Positions 10,520 to 21,478 of a stretch of DNA of 64,000 nucleotides are shown here, piece after piece. The DNA lies in NCBI GenBank assembly GCA_036924085.1, contig JAVGWX010000011.1:26901976-26965975 (forward strand), given 5' to 3'. Position numbers and translations under genes: made by a program. The notes beneath the pieces were generated by a model. It did not search any database. It saw only the letters and a program-made list of their open reading frames with translations, and was not told the DNA's origin. Numbering within the stretch: position 1 is the first letter of the stretch; each line of letters starts with the position of its first letter. The stretch is from Ariolimax columbianus. Taxonomy: Eukaryota; Mollusca; Gastropoda; Stylommatophora; Arionidae.

Positions 10520-10715
10520 CTGTAGGTACAAAAAGACAATTATTTCAGATGTGTTGAGAAGTGTTATTGGTTTAATTTTAAATACTGCTCCAGAACACCC
10601 TTTTCAGAGTGATTTCAGGGCCTCAGTGTGTAGTTCAGACAATAATAGGACCACTTCCACACGGACAGCATGTTGCAGGAGACAACGGTGCCGTTTAACC
10701 TCTCTCAGGTAAAAG

Positions 10716-11230
10716 GGCCAGTCTCATGGCAACAATTGCCACCGGGATGTTTTTGTTGTTGTTTAATGCCCATAATGAGGAAGTTTACTCTTTTGTGTGC
10801 CCTGAAAAGGCCATTAAGTGGCGGGTTGTTGTAGCTTTCCTCACATCCCGAGAAGCTGATGAAGGTGGACCACGGTCCTCCAGACGCTTGTACTATGCTT
10901 GGCTTCATCTGTGTGACGCTCACTACTACATGGACCACGTCGGTCAGACTGACGTGATAACAGATGTTTCCAGGGAATGTTACATGAAAGAGAGATGGTG
11001 GTCTTGGTCAGTATATTGTGCCTGACCCTGACACGATGTCCTGATCTGTATGTTGTGCCTGACCCTGACACGATGTCCTGATCTGTATGTTGTGCCTGCC
11101 CGGACTGAAGTCATAGCTCCCCCCGTCGGGAATGAAGATAACTGTGTACTAAGCCGCAGCCTATATGAGGTGGGGTGTACTACACGCTCCTCTCGGGTAG
11201 GGGGTGCTCAACCAGTGGGGGAATTCCACC
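10716..11230 (-). repeat. SINE-F copy split by SINE-C
   Basis: CATGGCAACAATTGCCACC before, and GGAATGAAGATAACTGTGTA then GTGGGGTGTAC after, are SINE-F (minus) pieces also seen together at 14810-15075. SINE-C fills 10747-11100. Confidence 0.55.
10747..11100 (+). repeat. SINE-C copy
   Basis: Starts TTTTTGTTGTTGTTTAATGC and CATAATGAGGAAGTTTACTC, and ends with two direct copies of a 38-bp segment containing TGACACGATGTCCTGATCTG. Plus orientation relative to the window puts its AAC tail at the left end on the minus strand. Confidence 0.85.
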
Positions 11231-11310
11231 GCAAGGGGAAATTTGAAAGTTTCAAGTGATGAACTACGCTTTGATTTTGTTCGTTAAATAATTAGATGTG
11301 AATATTTTGA

Positions 11311-11570
11311 GCGGCTGGTTAGTGCAGTGGTAAAGCCATCACTTTTCATAGCAAAGATACAGGGTTCAACTTGCGCTACTGGCAGCTTCAGTCGACCCTG
11401 CTGTAAATGGGTACCTGCCTGACAGCTAGGGAAGAAAAAAAAGCAGCGAGGAAAGAAATTGGAAACCCCACCTCACAAAGCTGTGGCTTAATATAATGAA
11501 TTTGCAAACACTTCATCCCTGATGGCAGTGTATGCTACGAGACTGCCTTTACATCTATTTTGGTTATAAA
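11311..11570 (+). repeat. SINE-F copy, tRNA-derived head
   Basis: TTAGTGCAGTGG fits the A box and GGGTTCAACTTGCG fits a decayed B box of a tRNA promoter. The body has GTCGACCCTGCTGTAAATGG, GCAGCGAGGAAAG and CACTTCATCCCTGATGGCAG, shared with 15140, 16440 and (minus) 14810. Confidence 0.75.
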
Positions 11571-11619
11571 ACTACTTTTATTTAAGTTTGAAAAAAAAAA
11601 AACGTTTAATTTATAAAAT

Positions 11620-12435
11620 TAAAAGAGGCGAGTATTTCTCTGGGTATGGTGAACATTATTCATGAACATTTGCAATTTCCGAAGGTTAGTGCATGTTGGG
11701 TGCCAAGGCAGCTTTTCGCTTTTGACCAGATGAGAAAAGTTCAAGCCTGCACTAAATTGAAGGAACATTTTGACATGGATGGGCATGACCTTTTGGATCG
11801 CTTCATTATATGTGATGAAACCTGGGCGCATCATTATACTCTTGGCTCGAAATGAACATCCAAGCATTCCACTATATTACCGCCACCCAAAACATTTAGG
11901 ACAATTGCGTCTGCAGGTAAAGTGATAGCGAGTGTTTTTTGAGACAAACTTGGCATCATTCATGTTGATTTTCTACCCCGTGGTGCCACTTTCAACAGTG
12001 AACAGTACATACACATTTTGTGTGATGTGCATAACCATCTGCAGAAAAAACGGTCTTGTTTGATCACAAAGGGCATCTTCCTGCAAGATAACGCTCGACC
12101 TCATACAGCTCACTGCACTATGTGCCATCTGCAGCAACTCAACTGGGAGGTATTGCCACATCCACCTTACTCGTTCCAAGCGATTTCCACCTGTTTGGAC
12201 CCCTAGAAGAATTTCTGGGAAGTTAGCATTTCAGCACTGACGACGAAGTGAAACGGGCTGTCCTGAAATTGGTTCAGACATACAACTGAAGCTTTTCAAG
12301 CATTACTAAATCGTTGAGATAAGTGCAAAAACGTTGCAGGAGATTATATCCCAAAAAAATAAATATCATTTTGATAAATGTCATTGCTTCCTTTACCCAA
12401 AAAAAAGTCACGGTTTTACTTGAATGTCCCTCGTA
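11620..12435 (+). pseudogene. mariner transposase relic, 5'-truncated
   Basis: Broken plus-strand reading: NIIHEHLQFPKVSACWVPRQ, then FIICDETWAHHY (first catalytic Asp), IIHVDFLPRGATFNSEQYI, FLQDNARPHTA (second Asp), NWEVLPHPPYS. After one frameshift comes SDFHLFGPLEEFLG, where the third residue of a DD34D triad lies. The C-terminal helices follow, and the end GGTTTTACTTGAATGTCCCT resembles a mariner terminal repeat. The N-terminal DNA-binding half is missing. Stops and frameshifts make it non-functional. Confidence 0.85.
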
Positions 12436-12536
12436 GAACAAGTTCCTGTACTGAGTCGGCGTTTAAAAAAAAAAAGTTTTGAAACTCTAGACATTTTTTA
12501 ACCCTTTACAGTCTGGCCTAACTGATGAGATCTGGT

Positions 12537-12619
12537 TTAACCCCTTACAGTTCGTTCTAATTGATTAAAGTGTCTTAGGACACGAATCTAATCAATTAGA
12601 CAGGGCTATAAAGGGTTAA
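12537..12619. repeat. 83-bp TTAA-flanked hairpin
   Basis: TTAACCCCTTACAG... pairs with ...CTATAAAGGGTTAA, and TCTAATTGATT pairs with AATCAATTAGA around a small loop near TTAGG. Nearly the entire length is one inverted repeat bounded by TTAA. A half-copy of the left end (TTAACCCTTTACAG) lies at 12498. Confidence 0.8.
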
Positions 12620-13253
12620 CCAATGCTATATATATCTGCTCTCCTCCTTTTATAAACTCTTCATCAAAGTAATCGTTCACCGCATAGAGAAGCTACTAGA
12701 TGAGAACCAACCACGAGAGCAGGCAGGTTTCAGAAAAGGCGTCTCAACCAGTGACCACCTCCACAAAATTAGCCAATTAATGGGGAGGGCGCATGAAGTA
12801 CAGATGCCTTTATGCCTTGTGTTCGTGGATTATGAGAAGGCTTTCGATAGCATCAAAATAACTGCGGTGCTGAATGCCTGGAGAAATCAGGGAATTGTAA
12901 AAAATATGCTCAACTGATAGGGGAGATAAACAGCAGGTGTACAACGGATATAACCCTCTTCTATAGACAAATCACCATATCGATACAACGTGGCGTCCAA
13001 CAGGGTGATACAATTTCATCAAAGCTATTTACAGCAGCATTTGAGGTCTTTAAACACATGGACTGGGAAGATAGGGGCATAATCATAGACAGGGAAATTC
13101 TTACTCATCTGAGGTTCGCTGATGACATAGTCATCCTCAGCCACGATGTCAAAGAAGCGGAGAAAAGCCTAAATGAACTCAGCAGAGCAAGTGTTGCACT
13201 TGGCTTACAAATCAATAGAAAGAAAACCCAGTTCATGCTCAACACCTTCTGCC

Positions 13254-13445
13254 CAAAAGGAGATATGCGTCTTGGAGATTGTCCTGCTGAAAATGTAAAT
13301 ATCTACTTGGGCCAAACTTGGAGATTGACCCGCTGAAAACGTCAATATCTACTTGGAGATTGTCCCGCTGAAAATGTAAATATCTACTTGGGCCAACTTG
13401 GAGATTGTCCCGCTGAAAATGTAAATATCTACTTGGACCAAGAAA
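13254..13445 (+). repeat. Tandem duplication inside the RT gene
   Basis: The segment coding GDCPAENVNIYLGQ is present four times, with units of about 42-61 bp. The phrase CTTGGAGATTG and AATATCTACTTGG mark each unit. Confidence 0.9.
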
Positions 13446-13533
13446 TCACAAACTCCGATTTAATAAATCGGGAGATCTCACGAAGGATAACAGCGGGCTT
13501 ACTCAGCTTCAACTGTATTAAACCCATACTGCA

Positions 13534-13795
13534 GGGGACGGCGTGGCCTAGTGGTTAAGTGGCACGGCTCACAATCCGAAGGTGCTGGCTTCGATCCCCA
13601 TCACAGCACCGGCCGTTACCCCGAGGAAGCAAACCCTTAGAAAATGCAGGAGGAAGCAGACCCTTACATAAAATGCATGCTGAAGTCGGATGCACTGGGC
13701 CGACAGGCACAAAATAAAAACCCCAGTGCAACGCACACCGTCTTGGGGATAAGAGAAATAAGGCGAACGCAAAAAAAAAAACTACAAAAATTACA
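13534..13795 (+). repeat. SINE-D copy with TSD, tRNA-derived
   Basis: GTGGCCTAGTGGTTAAG fits the A box, and GCTTCGATCCCC the B box. The body contains CCGGCCGTTACCCCGAGGAA and AAGTCGGATGCACTGGGCC, with an A-rich tail. The TSD is CCATACTGCA at 13524-13533 and 13796-13805. Confidence 0.92.
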
Positions 13796-14809
13796 CCATA
13801 CTGCAACAGATGCGAAATGACAACGGTAGGGCACACACCTTCAACAGTGTGGTTATTCCAGCCATGGTATATGGCCACGAAGTGTAGAACTTATGGAAAA
13901 GCTGATACAGATAGACTACGTGTTTCCCAACGAGCGATGGAGAGAAGAACATTGAAGATTTCAATTCGAGATTAAATCTGCAATGCAGAGATCAGGCGTC
14001 GAACTTCCTTCTGTGACATCATAGATGTCGTGCTGTTATGAAAATACAGATGAGTCGGCCATGTGGTGCTCCTGCCAGATAATGGATAGACACGTAGAGT
14101 GATGTTGTTGTGGCCATACAACTTTAGCCGCTCTCGCAGGCAACCGAGGATGAGGAGGAGAGATGGCATAATGGAGGCCCTGGGCCCAACATGGTACACC
14201 AAAGCAAAAGAGCGAAATGAGTTTACTCAACATTTGGCTACCTGGCATCAGACACACATGCCTGATTGAATAGCAGGATTTTGAGATTTGAGATAGATTT
14301 ATATTTAATTTGGATAAATCTATCAAATTGATTAAAATCATGCAGCTCTACATAAGGCTCGACATACATACTTGAATAATGTTTAGAACCATGGCTAGTC
14401 GGGGGATTTTGGTTGCCGATCTCAAAATACAATACAGGAATAAAAGAATGAATAGCTGGTTTTCTCAGTGATCAGAATAATCATGTACTAACATGTTTGT
14501 TATCTTTTGGGAGTAAAACTGGATATGGTTTGTCACCCCTGTCTAGCAAATGAGAATGCTGTTTTTCTGCAGGCAGTGCATGGCTGTTTTTAACATCTTC
14601 TGTGAAATCACCGTCTTTCTCTCCTTCCTGGGGATGACAGAGATATGCATGACTGAGGTTAAATACAAGTTGAAGAGACAGAAATTAACAGGCAGGAAGA
14701 GGTTATAGGTGAGTTCAACAGATTTAACATGATTTAAACAGATACAAAATATTATAAGAAAGCAATAATTCACTAGACACACAAGACAAGCAGAAAAAAA
14801 ACAGAGATG

Positions 14810-15310
14810 AGTACCATGGCAACAATTGCCATTATGGATGAAGATAATTATTCGTGGACTAAGCTTCAGCATGTGTGAAGTGGGGTAGCTAGTTCCCTTT
14901 TTTTGCTGTTTTTACTTTCCCCAATTCATACATCAGGTACCCAATTACAGTTGGGTTAACTGGAGGAGTGGTTGTACAAGGCATGATCCACGGCCATGAT
15001 TTTTTTGTCTGCACATCTGTGAAATCGAACCTTGGCATGCTGTTATCCCAGTCTAGTAAGCTCGCCCATTGTCAACTAGTCTACACGCTCGATGGCACGA
15101 TAAGGAGTTAAACTCCCACTATTGACCCACTTCAGCCGTATAGGGGGGTCATCTGTAAATGGGTACTTGACCTACAGTAACGGAAAGAAAGGCAGTAAGG
15201 AAGGGAACTGACCACCCCACCTCACACAAGCTGTAGCTTAGTACAAAGAAGCCTCTTACACTTCATCCCCGACAGCAGTTTCTGCTATGGAACTTTATTA
15301 TTATTTTTTT
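14810..15310. repeat. SINE-F copies in opposite orientation
   Basis: 14810-15075 is a minus copy (ATGGATGAAGATAATTATTC to GAAATCGAACCTTGGC). 15140-15310 is a plus copy (GTCATCTGTAAATGGGTAC to CTTCATCCCCGACAGCAG). Confidence 0.65.
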
Positions 15311-15329
15311 TTAAATGTAAGCTTCATTT

Positions 15330-15660
15330 ATGATATTTAGAGTTGTATAAAATAGTGAACCAAACTGCAGATTCTATTAAGACCACACGGAATCAGCCAA
15401 GCACCTCCTGACTGTGTGTCCGGGGATAGCTGATCTGCGAAACCGACTGCTCCAACCACACACAATACTACAACAACTGAGGAGGACCTGTACTTTTGTC
15501 CGGGAGGCTACTAGGAACTACCATTTCACATCTAAAGGAATAATATCTTCATCATATTTAGCTGCTCTTCACAGAATTTCCTCAGAAAAATTTGACCTAA
15601 TTAAGACATCATCATCATTATTGGCTCTTTCCATCTTATCAGACGATAGCAATTGTGCTT
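15330..15660 (+). pseudogene. I-like LINE C-terminal relic
   Basis: Plus reading ESAKHLLTVCPGIADLRN, then LLQPHTILQQLRRT, is the 'EHLLxxC' tail that follows the zinc knuckle in RNase H LINEs. The end shares CATCATTATTGGCTC and ACGATAGCAATTGTGC with the minus strand at 63240-63330. Confidence 0.6.
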
Positions 15661-15689
15661 TGAAAAAAGAGATGCAACTACAGTCCATG

Positions 15690-15980
15690 TCGACAACGCA
15701 TGCGACTTGTAAGACCAATCCGAGTAGAGAAGCGTCTTCCACGGCGTGCGCAAGGAAAGTCAGGACCGTTTGTGGCATGTTCTCTCACACGCTGAGTCCT
15801 TAGCCTATCAGCAATCAGTATCTCCTTTGTCTGTATTCCATACTTAATCCTGCCCCTCCATGTAACACGATCCATCGCGTCCTGTTCCCATGATTTAATA
15901 TCGATGCCTGCATTATTCATATTCCACTTGTATACATCCCTATACCGAAATAGTGGCCGACCCCGAGAGACCTTTTCCCC
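15690..15980 (-). pseudogene. RTE/CR1-like LINE C terminus with zinc finger
   Basis: Minus reading: GRPLFRYRDVYKWNMNNAGI, then DRVTWRGRIKYG, then FPCARRGRRFSTRIGLTSRM. This matches the 'GRPxLRFKDVCKRD...DRxxWR...CxxCGRxxxSRIGLxSHxRxH' ending of invertebrate endonuclease-RT proteins, with the second Cys changed to Arg. Confidence 0.75.
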
Positions 15981-16059
15981 AACTGTAATTCCCCATAGAG
16001 AAGATCCTTTGGTATTCTGTCATCCTCCATCTTCTGAGTATATCCCAGCCATCAGAACC

Positions 16060-16435
16060 TTCAAAGACTAAGCATGGAAAATATTGTGACAGTGCCTGTT
16101 CTATGACACTGTTATTGTGACACTATTTATTAAAATAAGTAGCAATGAAAATGACAATAATATCAAAATATAACAACAAAGAGGGGCAACAAGCACATAG
16201 ACTGCCGAATATATATGGGCTTTTTTAATGTATAAAACAATTGTGCTTTAAGTGTCAACATATAGCTGCGCTAGGGAGGAAAACTACAGATTTTGACATT
16301 CTACAGATGTACAGGCTCATATGCTACTGTGACAGAGGTATAGGTTCGAGGTGGGGGCATCTCCCGTTTAATTTCAGATCCCCAAACACAGAACAATTGA
16401 CAAACAAATAGATCTCCACATTGAAAAAAGGTCCA
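16060..16435. other. Noncoding stretch without recognised feature
   Basis: AT-rich, with a short direct repeat of GACACTGTTATTGTGACAC type; nothing else is supported. Confidence 0.5.
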
Positions 16436-16439
16436 ATGT

Positions 16440-16745
16440 ATGTTTCTTAGGGCTGCTACTGATTTTTAACGGCAACGGTAAAGGGTTCAAGTCCCAAGAC
16501 TGTCACACTTCAGTTAGTCCAGCTGTAAATAGTACCTGGCGTATGACTGGGGAATTAAAAGGCAGCGAGGAAAGGAACTGGCCATCGTACCTCATGCAAG
16601 CTGTGACTTAGTATACTGAAGTCTCTAATAACTTTATTTTAACTTTATTTTCCGACAGTAGTGTAACTACTTATGGGACAAACCTTGACTTAATACACTG
16701 AAATCTCTAACGACTTCATTCCCAGACAGTAGTGTAACTACTATG
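16440..16745 (+). repeat. SINE-F copy with duplicated 3' end
   Basis: GGTAAAGGGTTCAAGTCC (B-box region), GCAGCGAGGAAAGGAACTGG and CTTTATTTTCCGACAGTAG. The last about 70 bp (CAGTAGTGTAACTACT) is repeated once. Confidence 0.7.
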
Positions 16746-16940
16746 GGGCAAACATTTTCAGATTTTTTGTCAAATAATTTTAAAAATGTAATCATTAATT
16801 GATGTAGCAATACAACCGATTAGGTAAAACTGAAAAAAGTGTTTGTTATTTTGTTATTCAACAAAGCACCAGCCATTCTGTGGATTTCATTTCTATAACT
16901 GTATATCATGCTGTTAACATTGTAAAAACAAAAACAATGT

Positions 16941-17890
16941 TTAACTCGTTGAACCTGTATACCTGTGTGTGTGTAAATACCCCATTCCCTGAACTACCTG
17001 CTATTCAGTGCGACAGGTGGACCATTATTCTAGTGCATTTTTTGGGCTGCACTGCTTGAATTTGGGCCATAATATCGTGACGTTCTAGACAGCACATACA
17101 TTTCCAGAGATAGCAAATATGGTGGCGTCCACAAACTTGTAAACTTTCTTGGTGAATTGGTGATTTTCATGATGGAAACTAGTTTTGAAAATTAGGGGAA
17201 TGGCCGTTCGAAAAGGCTAACCACAGAACAAGCCGTTGAATGTATTATCGAGAGTTTGGAGGTTGAATGTATTATCAGGAGTTTGGAGGTTGAATGTATT
17301 ATCAGGAGTTGGAGGTTGAATGTATTATCAGGAGTTGGAGGTTGAATGTATTATCAGGAGTTTGGAGGTTGAATGTATTATCAGGAGTTGGAGGTTCAAT
17401 GTATTATCAGGAGTTTGGAGGTTGAATGTATTATCAGGAGTTTGGAGGTTGAATGTATTATCAGGAGTTTGGAGGTTGATTGTATTATCAGGAGTTTGGA
17501 GGTTAATAAATTGGATTTAGATGATGATTATTTTGAAAACGACAAGTGATTATTTGAATGACGACATGTGTGATTCGAATTATGATCAAGCTAGATCTGT
17601 TCCTATCCTTCGGAGGATCAGACTATGGTTTAGGTAGGTATCACAAGTAATGTATCAAGTACATTTGATACAGGATGGTCTTCAATAAATATATTCCGCA
17701 ATTTACTGGCATAACAAGTAGGACCATTGGAGATGATCAAGTCAATCGATTTGAGAGAGAGTAATTAAATTAGAGAACATAGTTTTGTCATAATAAATAG
17801 TTTTCCTCAAATATCTACTGCGTACATATTTTCTCAGGATCACAGGGGAATGGGGTTATACTTGGTGGCCAGGGTTCAAAGCATTATTAA
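16941..17890 (+). mobile_element. PB1 copy with internal tandem expansion
   Basis: Same order as 6062-6746: TTAA-CTCGTTGAACC at the left, GTGTGTGTGTAAATACCCC, ATTTCCAGAGATAGC, ATGGCCGTTCGAAAAGG, GATCAAGCTAGATCTG, and GGTTCAAAGCATTATTAA at the right. The terminal repeat is decayed. It contains the array at 17225-17505. Confidence 0.8.
17225..17505 (+). repeat. 27-bp tandem array inside PB1
   Basis: About ten units of TTTGGAGGTTGAATGTATTA plus TCAGGAG, some shortened to 26 bp. The unit derives from the 'ESILKDLEV' codons of the transposase N terminus. Confidence 0.92.
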
Positions 17891-18179
17891 AGGAAGCAGT
17901 TATTAAGATAAACTAGTAACACGCCAACATTTTCATGCTATGTTTGTTCCCATTCTTTCCATCTACATTTAACATCCGAACCTGAGATCCTAAAATGTTG
18001 GAGAGTGTAAAAAGTCCATTTCCCAACAACTGATATTTCTATTTCACACACAAACCTTATAAAGGCAGGAATAGCATGAAAAATGTGTAAAATATATTGT
18101 GCATCAGAAAGTACATATGCTTTCAGGAGTAAGTAGGTCTGCAGCATGTTCTTTGCTTCTTAAAACCACCAAACTATTT

Positions 18180-18790
18180 GGCTGTTATATGTTTTTTGGC
18201 AAGTTTGCAGTACTGTAGGTCGACATTACTTTATGTACGTGGAGGAACGAAAAAACATCCATGTCTGCTAAACTGGACACAAGCGTGATTCAAACCGAGT
18301 GCATTGGGATTGTGAAATGGACGCATCCCTCCCAGGGCCACGCAACCTCCTTCTTTCAGGAGAGTTTCCTTAAAATGGCGACACCCATGATTGATCACAT
18401 TTTGTAAAGCTTTTGTTGTTTTAACTATGAAAAAAAAACCTGTTGAAAATAGAAAAATGGCCGATACAAAAGACTCAATGTTTCGGAAACTGCTGAATTA
18501 GATGGTAAATATTCTGAAAATTTCATCGAAATTGGATCTGATGATTATCTGACTGACGAAATGTGTGAATTGGCTTTCGATGAGATGTTAAAAATTATAA
18601 AGTCAGACTAGAGAAATTCCCATACGTGGGTTACAATAATAAACATTACTACAATAAGGAGAGGACAGTGTTCTAAACAAATGTCCAAACCTGTTACGTG
18701 TGGTAACTATGAAAATTACAATCTAGTGGCTATAATCATAATGAAAATAATTTTGTGTTTGTATTTAGGAAAACTACAAACATCTGAAAT
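18180..18790 (+). other. Possible diverged piggyBac-type fragment
   Basis: ATGGCCGATACAAAAGACTC leads to a broken acidic reading (YSENFIEIGSDDYLTDEM then CELAFDEMLKIIKSD) that parallels the acidic N terminus in PB1 (SENDK...DDICDSDYDQA). No TTAA termini were found. Weak support. Confidence 0.3.
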
Positions 18791-18814
18791 GAGGTACTTA
18801 AATTAAGGTGGTTC

Positions 18815-19140
18815 AGGTAACGAAAAGGGAAAAGATCCGTAACCAGACAATGCGTAGCAATCTCAAAGGCTAACCCCTGCAGATACAGGCGGAGCAGTCC
18901 CAACTACAGTGGTTTGGACATGTCTGTAGAATGGAAGAAGATCGGATACCAAGGCGGTCATAGGAGGCAAAAAGTCATGGGCACACACCCTGCAGGACGT
19001 CCCAATGTACGTTAGGAAGACAACATTTGACAGTTCCTAAGTAACCGAGGGCTGGATGTGAAAGAGGCTAGGAGAAAGACGGCGGATAGAACAGTATAAC
19101 GTTCTATCTGGCAAACCTCTACAGCTCACGGTAGAGCAAA
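18815..19140 (+). pseudogene. RTE-like LINE C-terminal relic
   Basis: Plus reading QAEQSQLQWFGHVCRMEEDR, IPRRS, GRTSQCTLGRQHL, ARRKTADRTV-like, and SGKPLQLTVEQS-like: the C-terminal 'WxGHVxRM...GRPRxRWxD...DRxxWR' block with frameshifts. Confidence 0.7.
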
Positions 19141-19199
19141 GCGACTATATAAGTGAGTATTTGGGAAAACATGTTCACTCCTATAAATGAAGATTTGTT

Positions 19200-19208
19200 T
19201 GAAACCAC

Positions 19209-19245
<37 letters not shown>

Positions 19246-19246
19246 T
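19200..19246. repeat. (GA)n microsatellite
   Basis: About 22 GA units with one AAG interruption. Confidence 0.95.
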
Positions 19247-19304
19247 ATGTAATAATATTACTTTCTCAAAATAACATTACTATTTATTTGGTTACTCCTT
19301 GCCT

Positions 19305-19555
19305 TATGTAAAGTAATGCAACCCATAGCATTACTACCGTAGGGGTGTTAGGTATTAGCGATCTCACATTTCAAAGGCTCGGCTATATGAGGGCAGTAGC
19401 CATCTCCTCTCCTTCGCCCCTTTCACTTCCCGGACTTAACCAGTACCCATTGCGGTCTGAAAAAAACATTACCGCCTCAACTGGGGAATGAACCCAGGAC
19501 CACTCAGATGCGAAGCCAGGACGCTAACCACTGCGTTACGTGGCTCCACATGTAC
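19305..19555 (-). repeat. SINE-E copy, tRNA-derived
   Basis: Minus strand starts GCCACGTAACGCAGTGGTTA and continues TGAGTGGTCCTGGGTTCATT (B-box region), then GCAATGGGTACTGG and TAGCCGAGCC. The same structure is at 37489-37763. Confidence 0.8.
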
Positions 19556-19624
19556 GCCAATATTTATAGGATTTGCATGCAATGTCTACCTATGGAGTTT
19601 CTTTCCCCAGAGGATGAGAGAAAT

Positions 19625-19965
19625 TTTTTATAAAGCTATGAAAAAGTCCACAATTTTCATTTTCTTCTTCTATACTGTTCATCTTCAAAAGGATGTTGTG
19701 TCATAATTTACAGTGAGGCTGCAATATCTGCACCTTTTGGCCTGACACATCTGATTTCAGATGGTTTATTCTTTAGTACTGGGTTTATCTTCACTCTGCA
19801 ATTGCTATCCCTTAGCCAGACTACACTTGTAACTAGCGCAGCTGGTTTCCAGAGCCGCTGCTTTGGGGCAGAATAAGGTCTTGGTCAGCTGTGATTCGTT
19901 GACCTTAATGCAAGCCGCCAGCTATGGGTTGCTGGCTGCTGTCAGCTCATTCACTGCTACATCTT
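19625..19965 (-). repeat. SINE-B copy
   Basis: CTTCTTCTATACTG at the tail, CAAAAGGATGTTGTGTCATA, GCTGGTTTCCAGAGCCGCTG, AAGGTCTTGGTCAGCTGTG and GTTGCTGGCTGCTGTCAGCT in minus orientation. Confidence 0.8.
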
Positions 19966-19969
19966 TGAG

Positions 19970-20235
19970 GGTCATAGTGGTCGAGAGGTAAGGTTCTCAC
20001 CTCTCAAAGTGATGAACGGAAGCGACCCGTGGTCTCGAAGGAGGTGGGACCAGAATTCCTGAGTTACCTCCAGTCATCTTGACTTATGGTCTTGCCACTG
20101 GTCCAAGGTAGCTCGGGACCAGACAGTGAGTTCGATGATCATCGCAGTTTTTTCCAGTTACATCATCAAGACAAAACGTTTGATGATGTCGCCATCATCG
20201 CCTGCGATGGGCAACTAACAACCTTAACATCTCCG
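19970..20235 (+). repeat. SINE-H copy
   Basis: GGTCATAGTGGTCGAGAGGT, AAGGTTCTCACCTC, CGACCCGTGGTCTCGAAGG, GGTCTTGCCACTGGTCCAAG and GGTAGCTCGGGACCAGACAG. The head looks like a tRNA-derived promoter, without a clean B box. A decayed relative lies at 25525-25690. Confidence 0.55.
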
Positions 20236-20890
20236 TAACTCAATTATCATTTTTAAAACATTACAAAGATGGACTACAAAAATACCAAGCCTTGATAATT
20301 CAAATTTCCACCACAGCCAAAAAAAATCTATCCATAAAGTCCTTACTCCCATTACTTGACTCCACCAGGCAATAATAACGACAAAGCATCACAATATTTC
20401 CACTTCTCGACACGCACACCACAAAAACCCACTTCCAGACAAAGCAAATCCACTTCTAGGACCACTATTACAAGTTCTGTGACTGCATGCACATAGGGAA
20501 GTAAGTGCAAAAACAATACATGGGGGGGAGGGGGGGGGGAAGAGAGATAATGATGGACATGGTTACAATAAGGAGAGTAAATGCTCTTACAAATGTACAT
20601 GCCTGCTAGGCACTGTCAATCGAAACAAACACTTGTAGTGACAAGGAAAGCAAGGAAAATCATTGCTTGCACCAGGAAAACATGAGTATTGAACAACTGA
20701 AAAAGTGTAATAATAGGCACTTCACAATCAAACCCTGTCTCCCATATATCGAACGGAGTCTTGCTACCAGAAATAGACGAGTCAAGGGATTCTGCTAGCG
20801 AAACACCCCACCCCAATCTCGTTCTTGCAGCGAGGCGCTTTCCTTATATGGAAGACAGGGATTCCATTCTGGAGTACAAATGATTCCTCT
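20235..20890. other. Noncoding stretch
   Basis: A G-rich run at 20522-20540 (GGGGGGGAGGGGGGGGGG-type). No ORF or repeat family is recognised. Confidence 0.5.
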
Positions 20891-20899
20891 ATCTCTTCT

Positions 20900-21370
20900 G
20901 TTGTTCAGTTCATGTTCTTTATTTTCTGCAGTTGAGTGCACATTTTCACATTATTTTCTGTTGTTCAGTGCACGTTAACTTTCTTTTCTGTTGTTCAGTG
21001 CACATTTTCACTTTCTTTTTTTTCTTTATTAACCATGTAAACTTTTTTTTTTCTTTATTAACCATGTTAACTTTTGTTGTTCTTTATTAACCATGTTAAC
21101 TTTTTTTTCTGTTGTTCAGTGCACATTTTCACTTTCTTTTCTATTGTTCAATTCACATTCCTTTTTTCTGCTGTTCAGTGCACAAGTTCACTGTCTTTTT
21201 TATTGTTCAATTCACGTTCCTTTATTTCTGTTCAGTGCACGTGTTCACTTTCTTTTCTGCTATTCAGTGCACATGTTCACTTTCTTTTCTATTGTTCAAT
21301 TCATGTTTTTTTCTTTTCTGATATTTAGTGCATATGTTCACTTTCTTGTCTGCTGTTCAGTGCATATGTG
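20900..21370 (+). repeat. Degenerate T/C-rich tandem array
   Basis: Roughly 32-33-bp units around TTGTTCAGTGCACATTTTCA plus CTTTCTTTTCTG. Spacing drifts, and some units start TTCTTTATTAACCATG. Three overlapping open frames are by-products. Confidence 0.85.
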
Positions 21371-21478
21371 ATAGATCTAATTGTTTGTCAAATTGGGCAC
21401 ACTATTATGAGGTTCAGAGAATGACAGATACATAATCACAATTGGGGTGGGTGTGTTGGGATTATTCTGTCCTGCAGG

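Larger units (their letters stand above)
12640..14275 (+). pseudogene. RTE-like LINE relic: reverse transcriptase and C-terminal region
   Basis: Plus readings give EQAGFRKGVSTSDHL, VFVDYEKAFDS (first RT Asp), QRGVQQGDTISSKLF, and RFADDIVIL (YADD-box equivalent; 13058-13336 is open), then the thumb: LGLQINRKKTQF. The C-terminal part continues after the SINE-D at 13534-13795 as LQQMRNDNGRAHTF and ends near 14265. The order and motifs match RTE/CR1-like endonuclease-RT proteins common in invertebrates. Several stops, frameshifts and an internal duplication (13254-13440) disable it. The related 3' piece at 38330-38920 allows comparison. Confidence 0.85.

Noticed and set aside
9769..10539. 256-codon minus ORF across the minisatellite
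   Set aside because: The 36-bp unit is a multiple of three and keeps frames open; the translation is simple reiteration. Only its first part overlaps the true exon.
12030..12200. Active mariner transposase
   Set aside because: 5' half missing, stops and a frameshift before the third catalytic residue.
13534..13620. Functional tRNA gene
   Set aside because: A and B boxes are present, but the sequence continues into a SINE body with an A tail and TSD, and no cloverleaf closes.
21074..21371. Three overlapping hydrophobic ORFs (FLLFNSHSF...), possible membrane protein
   Set aside because: T-rich tandem array; all three frames give similar hydrophobic reiteration.
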